64,000 nucleotides of DNA from CAIVAT01 sp037128705 (lineage in GTDB: Bacteria; Bacteroidota; Bacteroidia; Bacteroidales; FEN-979), in contig JBAXVX010000005.1 in assembly GCA_037128705.1 (NCBI GenBank), positions 100,531 through 164,530 of the forward strand, read 5' to 3'. Positions 17,945 through 25,933 of this stretch are shown here, in pieces. Positions within the stretch are counted from its first letter, which is position 1, and every line of letters begins with the position of its first letter. Below the pieces are notes generated by a model. That model worked only from the letters and a program-made list of their open reading frames with translations. It was not told the origin of the DNA and did no database searches. The position numbers and the translations under genes were made by a program.

Positions 17945-18037
17945 GTATGTAATTGAGTTTTTCAAGATAAAGACAAATTTCAGCTGTTATAGTTGCTTAC
18001 CAACCTGATAATTTTTTTATTCGAATACACAACAACA

Positions 18038-19372
18038 CTATTTATGCTTTAAAACAGCCTCCCCGAATTTTTTCGTGATGATAATCCCCGCTTTCTGTAA
18101 AAACTGGATAGGAAGTTCTCCTCCGGCAAAAATATAAACCAGGTCATTTTTAAGTTGTATTTCCTGCTTTTCAGCCCCGGTTACAATGGTAACAGAATCT
18201 TTTTCAATCCTGACCGGGTTGGTGTTCAGCATTGCGGTGATAGTCCCCTCCGCGATGGCTTCATTGATCTTTACGCTGTTCTTTGGTTTTAACCGGCTGA
18301 AAACATCGCTGCGGTAGGTGAGGGTCACTTTGTTCTGACCGGCCAGCAACAGGGCTGACTCTATCGCAGAATCACCTCCGCCAACCACCATGATATCTTT
18401 CCCCTTGATCTCTTCTGCCTCCAGGAGCCGGTATGCCACCTTTTCCATGGTTTCCCCCGGGATATTCAGTTTCCGCGGTGTTCCCCGTCTTCCAACGGAA
18501 AGCAGCACCGCACTGGTGGTAAACACCTCCTCCTGAAGACTTTCGACCTTGAAATACCCGTTTTCCTGCACGATTGACTCAACTTTGCAATTCTCCTTGA
18601 TGGAGATGCTGTTTTTAGTTAAAACCGTGTTCCAGAAATCAAGGAGTTCTGTTTTGCTGGTTTCCGACAACTTTACTCTTCCATGCAGGGGGACATCCAT
18701 GGCCGAGGTCATCACGATTTTAGATCTCGGAAAGGTAAACACTGTTCCCCCCAGGGTATCCTGGTCAACAGTGAGGAACCTGAGATTGTGTTTTTTTGCA
18801 TTAAGAGAGGCGGATATTCCGGCAGGTCCAGCACCAACGATGATCAGGTCGTAGTCAGCATGGGGATTTTTCTTCAGTGATTTCACGATGTTATCCACTG
18901 CCTGGCGACCCTGTTCCACGGCATTCTTAATCAAACCCATGCCGCCCAGTTCTCCGGCAATATAAATACCGGCCACATTGGTTTCAAAATTTTGATTCAC
19001 ATGGGGCAGGTCTACACCGCGTTTTTCAGTCCCGATGCACAGGGAGATCGCCTGGGTGGGGCATGCATGAAAACAGGCTCCGTGTCCGATACAGTGAGAA
19101 GCATTGATGGTCGTTGCTTTTCCATTCCTGATGCCCAGGATATCCTTTTCGGGGCAGGCCGCGATACAGGCTCCCGTCCTGATGCAACTTCCTTCATCTA
19201 CAACCGGATGAAGAGAGACAGGTTCATACATACCCTCCAGCTTCGCAATGGCTATCTTTGCCTCAACCTGTTTTGATTCCCGCCTCTGTTTGCGCAGGTA
19301 AATGATAACAATGATTGCACAGAAGAGGATCGCTACTGAATAAGCAGCAAATTTTTCCAGAAGTAATTCCAT
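18038..19372 (-). CDS. Membrane-anchored ferredoxin/thioredoxin-reductase-like flavoprotein
   Basis: 444-residue redox protein. Residues 8-26 are one membrane segment. Residues 55-110 look like a two-cluster ferredoxin, but each motif lacks the second Cys: C63-T66-C69-C73 and C94-H97-C100-C104, where C-x2-C-x2-C-x3-C is normal. From about 175 an FAD/NAD(P)-binding reductase follows (VGAGPAG at 179-185, second nucleotide loop VVGGGDSAIESALL), as in thioredoxin reductase-like enzymes without a clear redox CxxC. The segment TNVAGIYIAGELGGMG (131-146), which normally closes such enzymes, sits before the first Rossmann motif, and the chain ends soon after AGGELP, so the domain order looks permuted. 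It should pass electrons between cytoplasmic NAD(P)H or ferredoxin and the cytochrome-b-like partner, whose stop lies 2 bases upstream. Confidence 0.85.
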   Translation of the reverse strand: MELLLEKFAAYSVAILFCAIIVIIYLRKQRRESKQVEAKIAIAKLEGMYEPVSLHPVVDEGSCIRTGACIAACPEKDILGIRNGKATTINASHCIGHGACFHACPTQAISLCIGTEKRGVDLPHVNQNFETNVAGIYIAGELGGMGLIKNAVEQGRQAVDNIVKSLKKNPHADYDLIIVGAGPAGISASLNAKKHNLRFLTVDQDTLGGTVFTFPRSKIVMTSAMDVPLHGRVKLSETSKTELLDFWNTVLTKNSISIKENCKVESIVQENGYFKVESLQEEVFTTSAVLLSVGRRGTPRKLNIPGETMEKVAYRLLEAEEIKGKDIMVVGGGDSAIESALLLAGQNKVTLTYRSDVFSRLKPKNSVKINEAIAEGTITAMLNTNPVRIEKDSVTIVTGAEKQEIQLKNDLVYIFAGGELPIQFLQKAGIIITKKFGEAVLKHK

Positions 19373-19374
19373 AG

Positions 19375-20244
19375 TTAAAAGATCCAGTGATACCCAAAAG
19401 TAATGGTTACTGCCACGTGAATGACCATGATGATCAGCATTACAAGCGCAAAGGGTAAATGAGCAACATGCCAGTATTTAAAAAGATTCTGCATGGTTTG
19501 TAGTCTTTCAATTCTTTTGTTGATTGAAATATCGCTTTTCACAAGGGTGAGTATCTGCTTTTGCTGTGCTTTGTTTACTTTGTTTCGTTTAAGCACCTCT
19601 TTAATGTTACGAACGGTTACCATGTCCCGCGTAAGATTCCGGATATAGCGGACGAGGAAATTTGGCTGATATAGTTCGATCTGCTTTTTAGTAGAATTGA
19701 CAATCATATTGTAACTCTCATCGTCCAGGGAAACCAGTTTTTGAATGTGATCACCGATGTTACTTTTCATTTCCCGCACTTCATTTAAACTCAATTCCCG
19801 GCCTTCTATTGTCCTGGGAATTTGAATATAGATAAACCTGCCTATGATTCCGCTCAGGAAAACTGCGACCATGCTCCAGAAACTGATGGCTACGAGACCT
19901 CCGAATTTAAAGGAGGTATGATAAAGCACAAGGATGGGGCCGAGGGAACAGAGGAAAATATGAAATTCGAGCCAGTGCTTCAATATGCCAACCCGCGTGA
20001 ATGCCCTGAATCGTTTCCTGGCCATATAGGCAAAAACACCGATCAGCATGAAAAAAGACCCGATGATGCCCAATCCATGGCCCCAGATTCCGCTTGGCTT
20101 CAGGATCAGATGATCGGCATGAAAGAACCGCTCTTCAATGGGTAATTTGTAATAGGAAAAACCAAAATACCCTATCGCAGCAAAAGTTGCCACAACAATG
20201 ATTGCTAAAATAGCGAGGTAGGTTATGTGGGTATACTTTGACAT
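19375..20244 (-). CDS. Cytochrome-b-like integral membrane protein
   Basis: 289-residue inner-membrane protein with about five membrane segments (about 8-30, 54-76, 91-110, 117-140, 262-282). Histidines lie in or beside them at positions suited to heme b ligation: H56, H90, H95, H109, H259, H262, H276, H286. A highly charged, mostly helical region (about 143-255) is inserted before the last segment and should face the cytoplasm. I do not recognise a named family. The layout resembles cytochrome b561/b-type quinone-reactive subunits. It is the first gene of the cluster, and the flavoprotein gene starts 2 bases after its stop. The pair probably forms the inner-membrane electron entry point. Confidence 0.75.
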   Translation of the reverse strand: MSKYTHITYLAILAIIVVATFAAIGYFGFSYYKLPIEERFFHADHLILKPSGIWGHGLGIIGSFFMLIGVFAYMARKRFRAFTRVGILKHWLEFHIFLCSLGPILVLYHTSFKFGGLVAISFWSMVAVFLSGIIGRFIYIQIPRTIEGRELSLNEVREMKSNIGDHIQKLVSLDDESYNMIVNSTKKQIELYQPNFLVRYIRNLTRDMVTVRNIKEVLKRNKVNKAQQKQILTLVKSDISINKRIERLQTMQNLFKYWHVAHLPFALVMLIIMVIHVAVTITFGYHWIF

Positions 20245-20302
20245 TTTATTATAAATCTAAAATGTTATCCAACTTTCACTGGTTGCTTTCGTATCGGCGT
20301 GG

Positions 20303-20310
20303 CAAATTTA
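20303..20310 (-). promoter_or_regulatory. Candidate promoter of the cytochrome cluster (TAAATTTG)
   Basis: Exact -7 box 58 bases upstream of the cytochrome-b-like start, with a TTG at 20333-20335 in the region expected for the -33 element (spacing 22, slightly long). No other exact box was found before the seven-gene run except in front of its last gene. The 294-base divergent region 20245-20538 holds nothing else I can identify. Confidence 0.5.
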
Positions 20311-20538
20311 AGCATTAGAGGGCTATAATTCACAATATCAATTTATAGAGAACGATTCTAAATATTTTAATTAATATTTCAGCCCTCCATTGTCCCATAA
20401 ATTATTTTAAAGTACATGCCTATTGGAAAAATATTATTTATTTTGTAACAAATAAAAATAATTATCACAGTGGATTTCAATTGTCAACAATCCGGTGCAG
20501 GTCAATTATGACCAGGCGCTTTTAAATCTTTGAGCCGT

Positions 20539-21273
20539 ATGAAAAAAATCACCCTCCGTGTTTCCCTTGCTGTCATCATCATGATTGGGGGATTCACCTC
20601 CATGATCTCAGCCCAGAAATATCCCTTCGAACTGCCAAAATTACCTTATAATTACAATGCAATGGAGCCTGTAATTGATGCCGCGACAATGGAAATTCAT
20701 TATTCGAAGCATCATGCCACATACGTAAAAAACCTCAATGTTTTTGTGAAAGGCAGTGGGCAGGAGGATTATTCGCTGGAGGAAATTATGCTCCATGCAG
20801 GGACGGTGAATGTGGGAATCCGGAATAATGCGGGCGGACACTATAACCATTCCATGTACTGGGCTATCCTGGCGCTGGATCACCCTTTTGACTCCACAAG
20901 CCAGTTGGGAAAGGCGGTGATCAGCACCTTTGGCTCTGTTGACAGTCTGAAAAAACTGTTGAATAAGGCAGGAGCCACGCGATTTGGATCAGGCTGGGCC
21001 TGGCTTTATGTTACGACCGACAAAAAACTGGCAGTTTGTTCTTCGCCAAACCAGGATAATCCCCTTATGGATGTTTCGCCTGAAAGAGGAATCCCCATCC
21101 TTTGTATTGATGTATGGGAACATGCCTACTATCTGAAATATCAAAACAGGCGTGGTGACTATCTTGCGGCCATACTGAATGCCATTAACTGGGATGTGGT
21201 CAATACAAATTACACGGAGGCACTGGTTAGCCCTTTGCTGAAAGAAATTGGAATGCAGGGAGTGAAAAAGTGA
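20539..21273 (+). CDS. Exported Fe/Mn-type superoxide dismutase, Mn-like
   Basis: 244-residue superoxide dismutase with an N-terminal signal peptide (residues 1-25, ending SMISAQ), so it should act in the periplasm or outside. Metal ligands are H54, H104, D191 and H195 (IHYSKHHATY, HYNHSMYW, DVWEHAYY). The residues that separate the two metal types read as manganese: GGH before the NHS motif and NQDNPLM (Gln in the Mn position). The ATG at 20539 is preferred over an in-frame TTG at 20530 because it starts a proper signal peptide. It is divergent from the cytochrome cluster, with which it may share oxygen-stress context. Superoxide formed by exposed hemes is a reasonable but untested reason for its location. 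Confidence 0.93.
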   Translation: MKKITLRVSLAVIIMIGGFTSMISAQKYPFELPKLPYNYNAMEPVIDAATMEIHYSKHHATYVKNLNVFVKGSGQEDYSLEEIMLHAGTVNVGIRNNAGGHYNHSMYWAILALDHPFDSTSQLGKAVISTFGSVDSLKKLLNKAGATRFGSGWAWLYVTTDKKLAVCSSPNQDNPLMDVSPERGIPILCIDVWEHAYYLKYQNRRGDYLAAILNAINWDVVNTNYTEALVSPLLKEIGMQGVKK

Positions 21274-21297
21274 GAATCCTTTACAGCTTTGCCTGCA

Positions 21298-22017
21298 TCA
21301 CTGTGGTTCCGGCATTGTGAAGATATTCAGGTCGACCGGTTTATTCAATTCCACCGAATCAAACTGGATCTCGTTTACACGTCCGCCGTTATTGGTTTCC
21401 ACGGTGAACGCGAAAGGAATTTCCTCTACTTTTCGGTAGTCCCTGTAGAAATTTTCAATCGGGATCTCCTTCCCACCAACCTTGCGGAACGAGAGCCGTT
21501 TCTTCAACATGAATCCGGCGGGGTCGATGAAATTGAATTCGATCCCGCCATCCTTCCGGGTAACCTTGATTTTATAAACGATAACGCCGTCGACGGTATC
21601 GGTGCCGGCAAGTTCGGGAGAATGCCCCTTCTCTTTCCAGTTGAAAAGCACCCCTTCGATATCGGCCCTGTTTTTCAGGTCGGTGGCCCGTTCGGGCGGC
21701 ATAACCTGTGGTGCGGCTTTGCCTGTCCACGGGGTTGTCATCCAGGCAGTGTGCCCATCGTAAACCTGGTAAGCGGTCAGGTCAGCAACATCAAATTGCA
21801 TCATATACTTATCCGGTCGTACCCGGACAATTTTTACAGGCATCAGATCCTGCTGGACGATGTTGCCGGTCATGATGATGGAGTTTACTTTCTGAAGCTT
21901 ATCAAAGTTCCCCGCTTTGTAATAATTGTTCAGGATCTGGGTCAGGGTCAGTTGCTGTGCAAACAACCCCGGCATAAGTGTGAATATCAGAAACACCAGC
22001 GATGATCTTGTTTTCAT
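21298..22017 (-). CDS. LolA-like outer-membrane lipoprotein-sorting family protein
   Basis: 239-residue exported protein (signal peptide MKTRSSLVFLIFTLMPGLFAQ). The mature part has the LolA/LolB-like pattern of a half-open beta barrel: a first helix LTQILNNYYKAGNFDKLQKV, then strands with SIIMTGNIVQQ, PDKYMMQF, GVIVYKIKVTRKDG, FIDPAGFMLKKR. Such proteins bind lipid or lipoprotein in the periplasm. Many Bacteroidota paralogues are not the essential LolA carrier. It lies 51 bases after the PQQ-propeller gene in the same direction and ends facing the superoxide dismutase gene. The start two codons into the longest frame gives the better signal peptide. Confidence 0.72.
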   Translation of the reverse strand: MKTRSSLVFLIFTLMPGLFAQQLTLTQILNNYYKAGNFDKLQKVNSIIMTGNIVQQDLMPVKIVRVRPDKYMMQFDVADLTAYQVYDGHTAWMTTPWTGKAAPQVMPPERATDLKNRADIEGVLFNWKEKGHSPELAGTDTVDGVIVYKIKVTRKDGGIEFNFIDPAGFMLKKRLSFRKVGGKEIPIENFYRDYRKVEEIPFAFTVETNNGGRVNEIQFDSVELNKPVDLNIFTMPEPQ

Positions 22018-22068
22018 ATCCATTATTTCAAGATTCTACATTCATTTGTATTGCCTGCATCATTTATT

Positions 22069-23286
22069 TTACCTTCTTTTAACATCATAAGCCATCAGCG
22101 ATTGTCCGTGCCTGACATACATAACTCCCTGGCAGATGACCGGGTGTGCATAGTGCGCCTTGGTTCCACGGGTGACCTTAAACGACCCCGCCGGCACCAT
22201 TTTGGGACCGTTTGGTTTGAAGAGACCCAGTTGACCTTTTTCATTGTAGCAGTAAAGCATGCTGTCGGCATAAATGGTGACCCCTTTGTCGAATTTCACG
22301 GAATCGACGATTTGGGCGGTGTTCGCATCAAGTGTATACCAGTATCTCCGGCCGTAACTGGCTGTATAGATGTAATCATTCAGTTTGATAAAACCTCCCA
22401 TTGTATTGTCGCAGGCCCCGTTTCTCCATACTTCGGTAATCTCCTTCCCGTCTGCTGACAGTTTCAGTTTAACTGATCCGTTCCCGTCGCCGGTGATATA
22501 GTAAATGCATCCATCTTCAAAAAGCGGGGTGTTGATGTGCACATCTCCTTCACTGTCCTGTTTGTGCGACCACAGGAGTTTTCCATCTTTGGTATCAATT
22601 CCGAGCAGGGCGCTTTTGGTGAAGGTGACCAGGATATCCCGGTCGGCTAACCGGATTAGTGCCGGTGAACAGTAGGATGTCATCTGTCCGAGCCCTTTGC
22701 AGATCCACCTGATTTTTCCGGTAAAACGGTCCAGGGCTACCACATTGGTGTCGGTGCCTCCCGGGCAGCAATAAACGTCATCTCCGCTGACAACCAGCGA
22801 TTCCGAAAATCCAAACCGGACCATTGGTGCATGAAAGTCGGTTGCCATATCGACCGACCACACTTTCTTTCCTGATTTTGCATCCAGGCAGGCCACTGTT
22901 CCCAGGCCGGCAGTTACATAAATCATGTCATTCACAAATGTCGGCGTGTTGCGCGTTCCGGGGTAATTCAATGTCCATTCCTTTCCAATGGGCGCTTTCC
23001 AAAGGAATTTTCCTGAACGGGACAGCGCATACAGATAGCTTATGGTATCAATCTCCCCGTTTACATAAATGGTAGAAGCAGTGATGATGGGAGAACCGTA
23101 TCCATTCCCGATGCTGTCGCACTCCCAGATCAGCGCCGGCCCTGCTTCAGGCCAGCTTTTCAAAAGATTCGTTTCGTGGTAAATGCCGGTTCGTTCGGTC
23201 CCGTGCCATTGCAGGATCTCCTGTGAAAATACCCTGGAGGAAAGAAGAATGAACAGTGTGGTAACAAAGTAAATTTTGGTTTGCAT
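22069..23286 (-). CDS. Exported PQQ-like beta-propeller protein
   Basis: 405-residue exported protein (signal peptide ending SSRVFSQ, residue 21). It contains several PQQ/quinoprotein-type propeller repeats of the form xYALSRSGKFLWK, ACLDAKSGKKVWS, VALDRFTGKIRW, GIDTKDGKLLW, each ending in the GK-x-x-W tryptophan-docking motif. No quinoprotein dehydrogenase active site is visible, so it is more likely a binding or assembly propeller than an enzyme. It has its own -7 box at 23323-23330 and is probably co-transcribed with the LolA-like gene downstream. Function is unknown. Confidence 0.82.
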   Translation of the reverse strand: MQTKIYFVTTLFILLSSRVFSQEILQWHGTERTGIYHETNLLKSWPEAGPALIWECDSIGNGYGSPIITASTIYVNGEIDTISYLYALSRSGKFLWKAPIGKEWTLNYPGTRNTPTFVNDMIYVTAGLGTVACLDAKSGKKVWSVDMATDFHAPMVRFGFSESLVVSGDDVYCCPGGTDTNVVALDRFTGKIRWICKGLGQMTSYCSPALIRLADRDILVTFTKSALLGIDTKDGKLLWSHKQDSEGDVHINTPLFEDGCIYYITGDGNGSVKLKLSADGKEITEVWRNGACDNTMGGFIKLNDYIYTASYGRRYWYTLDANTAQIVDSVKFDKGVTIYADSMLYCYNEKGQLGLFKPNGPKMVPAGSFKVTRGTKAHYAHPVICQGVMYVRHGQSLMAYDVKRR

Positions 23287-23322
23287 AGGAAAATCAGATT
23301 ATTTCAGATGATTGGAGTTTTG

Positions 23323-23330
23323 CAAAACTA
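23323..23330 (-). promoter_or_regulatory. Bacteroidota -7 box (TAGTTTTG)
   Basis: Exact match 36 bases upstream of the PQQ-propeller start, in the divergent region shared with YfhO. Confidence 0.5.
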
Positions 23331-23472
23331 ATCCATCCGTCGGCCATGCGGAAAATAATTCGGTAAAGATGGAAATAATGACGATAACCGTGGCGAAAAA
23401 CGAGACACATCTTTCCCGAACTTTGACCCTTGTGAGGACTGAAAAGACAGATGTGCCGCTGGATTTATTTTG

Positions 23473-23480
23473 TATTTTTG
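23473..23480 (+). promoter_or_regulatory. Bacteroidota -7 box (TATTTTTG)
   Basis: Lies 5 bases before the ATG at 23486. It falls inside the 58-codon upstream extension of the YfhO frame and argues against that longer start. Confidence 0.45.
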
Positions 23481-23485
23481 GGCAT

Positions 23486-25933
23486 ATGAAAAACATCAAT
23501 CTTAAGGCCATACTTCCATATGGGGTGGCAGTGGTTGTTTTCCTGTCAATAACCATCATCTATCTTTCACCCCTGCTCGAAGGGAAAAAGCTTTGGCAAA
23601 GCGACATTGCACAGCACCTGGGTGCGTCAAAAGAGATTGCTGATTTCAGGGCACAAACAGGTCAGGAGCCCTTATGGACCAATTCCATGTTCGGTGGTAT
23701 GCCTGCGTACCAGGTCTCCACCGTTTACAAGGGTAACTTTATCGGGTACCTTGATGGTCTGATGACGCTTGGCCTGCCTCATCCTGCGAACCTGATGTTC
23801 CTGTATCTCATCGGCTTTTTTATCCTGCTCCTCGCCATGCGGGTCGACCCATGGCTTTCTATTGCCGGGGCAATTGCATTCGGGTTCTCTTCATTCTTTT
23901 TTATCATCATAGAGGTTGGTCACAATTCGCAGGCTCATGCCATTGGCTACATGGCGCCTGTCATTGCAGGTCTCATCCTGACCTTCCGCCGTCATTATCT
24001 CTGGGGCGGATTGATGACGGCCATCTTCCTGTCGCTCGAAGTGAAAACCAACCATCCCCAGATCACCTACTACCTGGCGGTCATCGCACTCCTGCTGGGC
24101 CTCTTTAAACTTATTCATGCAGTCAGGTTCAGGGAGATCGCCCCGTTTGTCAAATCGGTGGGCGTGCTGCTCATTGCCCTCCTTTTTGCCGTGCTCACAA
24201 ACATCACAACCCTCTGGGCCACCTGGGAATACGGGAAGTTCACCATCCGCGGGAAATCAGAGCTGACAACAGCAGGGCCGGTGAAAACTGCCGGACTTGA
24301 CAAGGACTATATCACCCAGTACAGCTATGGAATCGGGGAGACGATGACCCTGCTTATTCCTGGTTTTCAGGGCGGTGCTTCAGTGAGCCCGCTGGGTGAA
24401 AAATCGGAAGTGGTCAGCGCCATGCGGGTCAACGGCATCGACCCCGGCACCATCAGCCAGTACATCAACCAGCCGGTCCCGTATAATTACTGGGGGAACC
24501 AGTTCAGTACTGCCGGGCCGGTCTACGTGGGGGCGATCGTTTGTTTCCTTTTCCTCCTGGGGCTCCTCATCGTAAAGGGCCCTATCCGCTGGTGGCTTCT
24601 GTCGGCCACCCTGCTCTCCATCCTCCTGGCCTGGGGCCACAACTTTATGGCGTTCTCTGATCTCTTCATTCATTATGTCCCTGGATATAATAAATTCAGG
24701 GCGGTGACCATGACCCTTGTCATTGCCGAATTTGCCATGCCACTACTTGGGATCATCGCACTGAAGGTGTTTTTTGAAAACACGGCCGACCGGGAAAGGA
24801 ACTTCAGGGCGCTGAAGATCGCCTTCTTCCTTTCGGGCGGGATCACCCTTTTCTTCGCCCTTTTCCCGGGGATGTTTCTTGATTTCACCGGCCCCAGGGA
24901 TAGTGAGATGGCCAAACAACTGCCCGACTGGTTCATGCAGGCCATCCGGGATGACCGGAAGAACCTTCTCAGGATGGATGCCTTCAGGGGGTTCCTATTT
25001 ATCACACTTACCGCACTGCTGCTCTGGGGTGTTTTATTTGATAAAATCAGGAAGCAATATGCATACCTGGGCTTGATCATCCTGTTTCTTGCCGACATGT
25101 TCCCCGTAAACAAGCGCCACCTTAACAATGACAGTTTCACCTCCCGGAACAGGGCTGAAGTGCCATTCCAGCCTGGTCCGGCTGACGAGCAGATCCTGCA
25201 GGACCGGGATCCGAACTTCAGGGTATACAACCTTACGGTCGACCCGTTCAGCGATGCCAGTACCTCCTATTTTCATAAGTCCATCGGGGGATACAGCGGG
25301 GTAAAGATGCGCCGTTACCAGGAGCTGATCGAACATCACATCAGCAAACAAAACATGGCGGTGCTGAACATGCTGAATACGAAATATTTTATAGTCGCCG
25401 ATGAAAAAGGCAGCCCGGTGGCACGATACAATCCGGCAGCACTTGGCAATGCCTGGTTTGTTCAATCTTATTTACTGGCAGACAATGCCGATGCAGAACT
25501 CAATGCACTCACCGGGTTCCGGCCCGATTCAGTGGCAGTTGTTGACAAAAAGTTCAGTGCAGAATTGACCCGGGGCCAGCCGGGGCACGACACCTCCGAT
25601 TTTATCCGTGAAGCCAGCTATGCCCCCAACAGGATCAGCTATCAGTACTCAGCCAAAAGCAACAGGCTGGCGGTCTTTTCAGAGATCTGGTATCCCAAAG
25701 GCTGGAATGCCTTTGTTGACGGAGCCCCTGCGCCCCATCTCCGTGCCGATTATGTTTTACGTGCCATGGTCCTTCCGGCCGGCAAACATAACCTCGAATT
25801 CCGGTTTGAACCCGGGGTATATTCAGCCGGGGAGAAAATTTCGCGATCCAGCTCCATCTTGCTCGTGATTCTTTTCATTGCAGCAGTATTGAATGCCCTT
25901 CTCAGGAAAAGAAAAACCAGGAAAACCCCATGA
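23486..25933 (+). CDS. YfhO-family membrane protein
   Basis: 815-residue polytopic membrane protein of the YfhO family, which in Firmicutes assists glycosylation of lipoteichoic acid and in Bacteroidota is thought to act on surface glycans or lipids as a GT-C-like enzyme. About a dozen hydrophobic segments fill residues 10-600, and an early luminal loop carries SDIAQHLGASKEI. The C-terminal exported domain ends with the family pattern SEIWYPKGWNAFVDG, a membrane segment and a Lys/Arg-rich tail. The frame could be extended 58 codons upstream, but that part is not conserved in style and contains the promoter. The S41 peptidase gene overlaps its stop by four bases (ATGA). Confidence 0.87.
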   Translation: MKNINLKAILPYGVAVVVFLSITIIYLSPLLEGKKLWQSDIAQHLGASKEIADFRAQTGQEPLWTNSMFGGMPAYQVSTVYKGNFIGYLDGLMTLGLPHPANLMFLYLIGFFILLLAMRVDPWLSIAGAIAFGFSSFFFIIIEVGHNSQAHAIGYMAPVIAGLILTFRRHYLWGGLMTAIFLSLEVKTNHPQITYYLAVIALLLGLFKLIHAVRFREIAPFVKSVGVLLIALLFAVLTNITTLWATWEYGKFTIRGKSELTTAGPVKTAGLDKDYITQYSYGIGETMTLLIPGFQGGASVSPLGEKSEVVSAMRVNGIDPGTISQYINQPVPYNYWGNQFSTAGPVYVGAIVCFLFLLGLLIVKGPIRWWLLSATLLSILLAWGHNFMAFSDLFIHYVPGYNKFRAVTMTLVIAEFAMPLLGIIALKVFFENTADRERNFRALKIAFFLSGGITLFFALFPGMFLDFTGPRDSEMAKQLPDWFMQAIRDDRKNLLRMDAFRGFLFITLTALLLWGVLFDKIRKQYAYLGLIILFLADMFPVNKRHLNNDSFTSRNRAEVPFQPGPADEQILQDRDPNFRVYNLTVDPFSDASTSYFHKSIGGYSGVKMRRYQELIEHHISKQNMAVLNMLNTKYFIVADEKGSPVARYNPAALGNAWFVQSYLLADNADAELNALTGFRPDSVAVVDKKFSAELTRGQPGHDTSDFIREASYAPNRISYQYSAKSNRLAVFSEIWYPKGWNAFVDGAPAPHLRADYVLRAMVLPAGKHNLEFRFEPGVYSAGEKISRSSSILLVILFIAAVLNALLRKRKTRKTP

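Noticed and set aside
24673..25465. Long minus-strand frames opposite yfhO
   Set aside because: Shadows of a clearly coding membrane protein, with no start context or family features.
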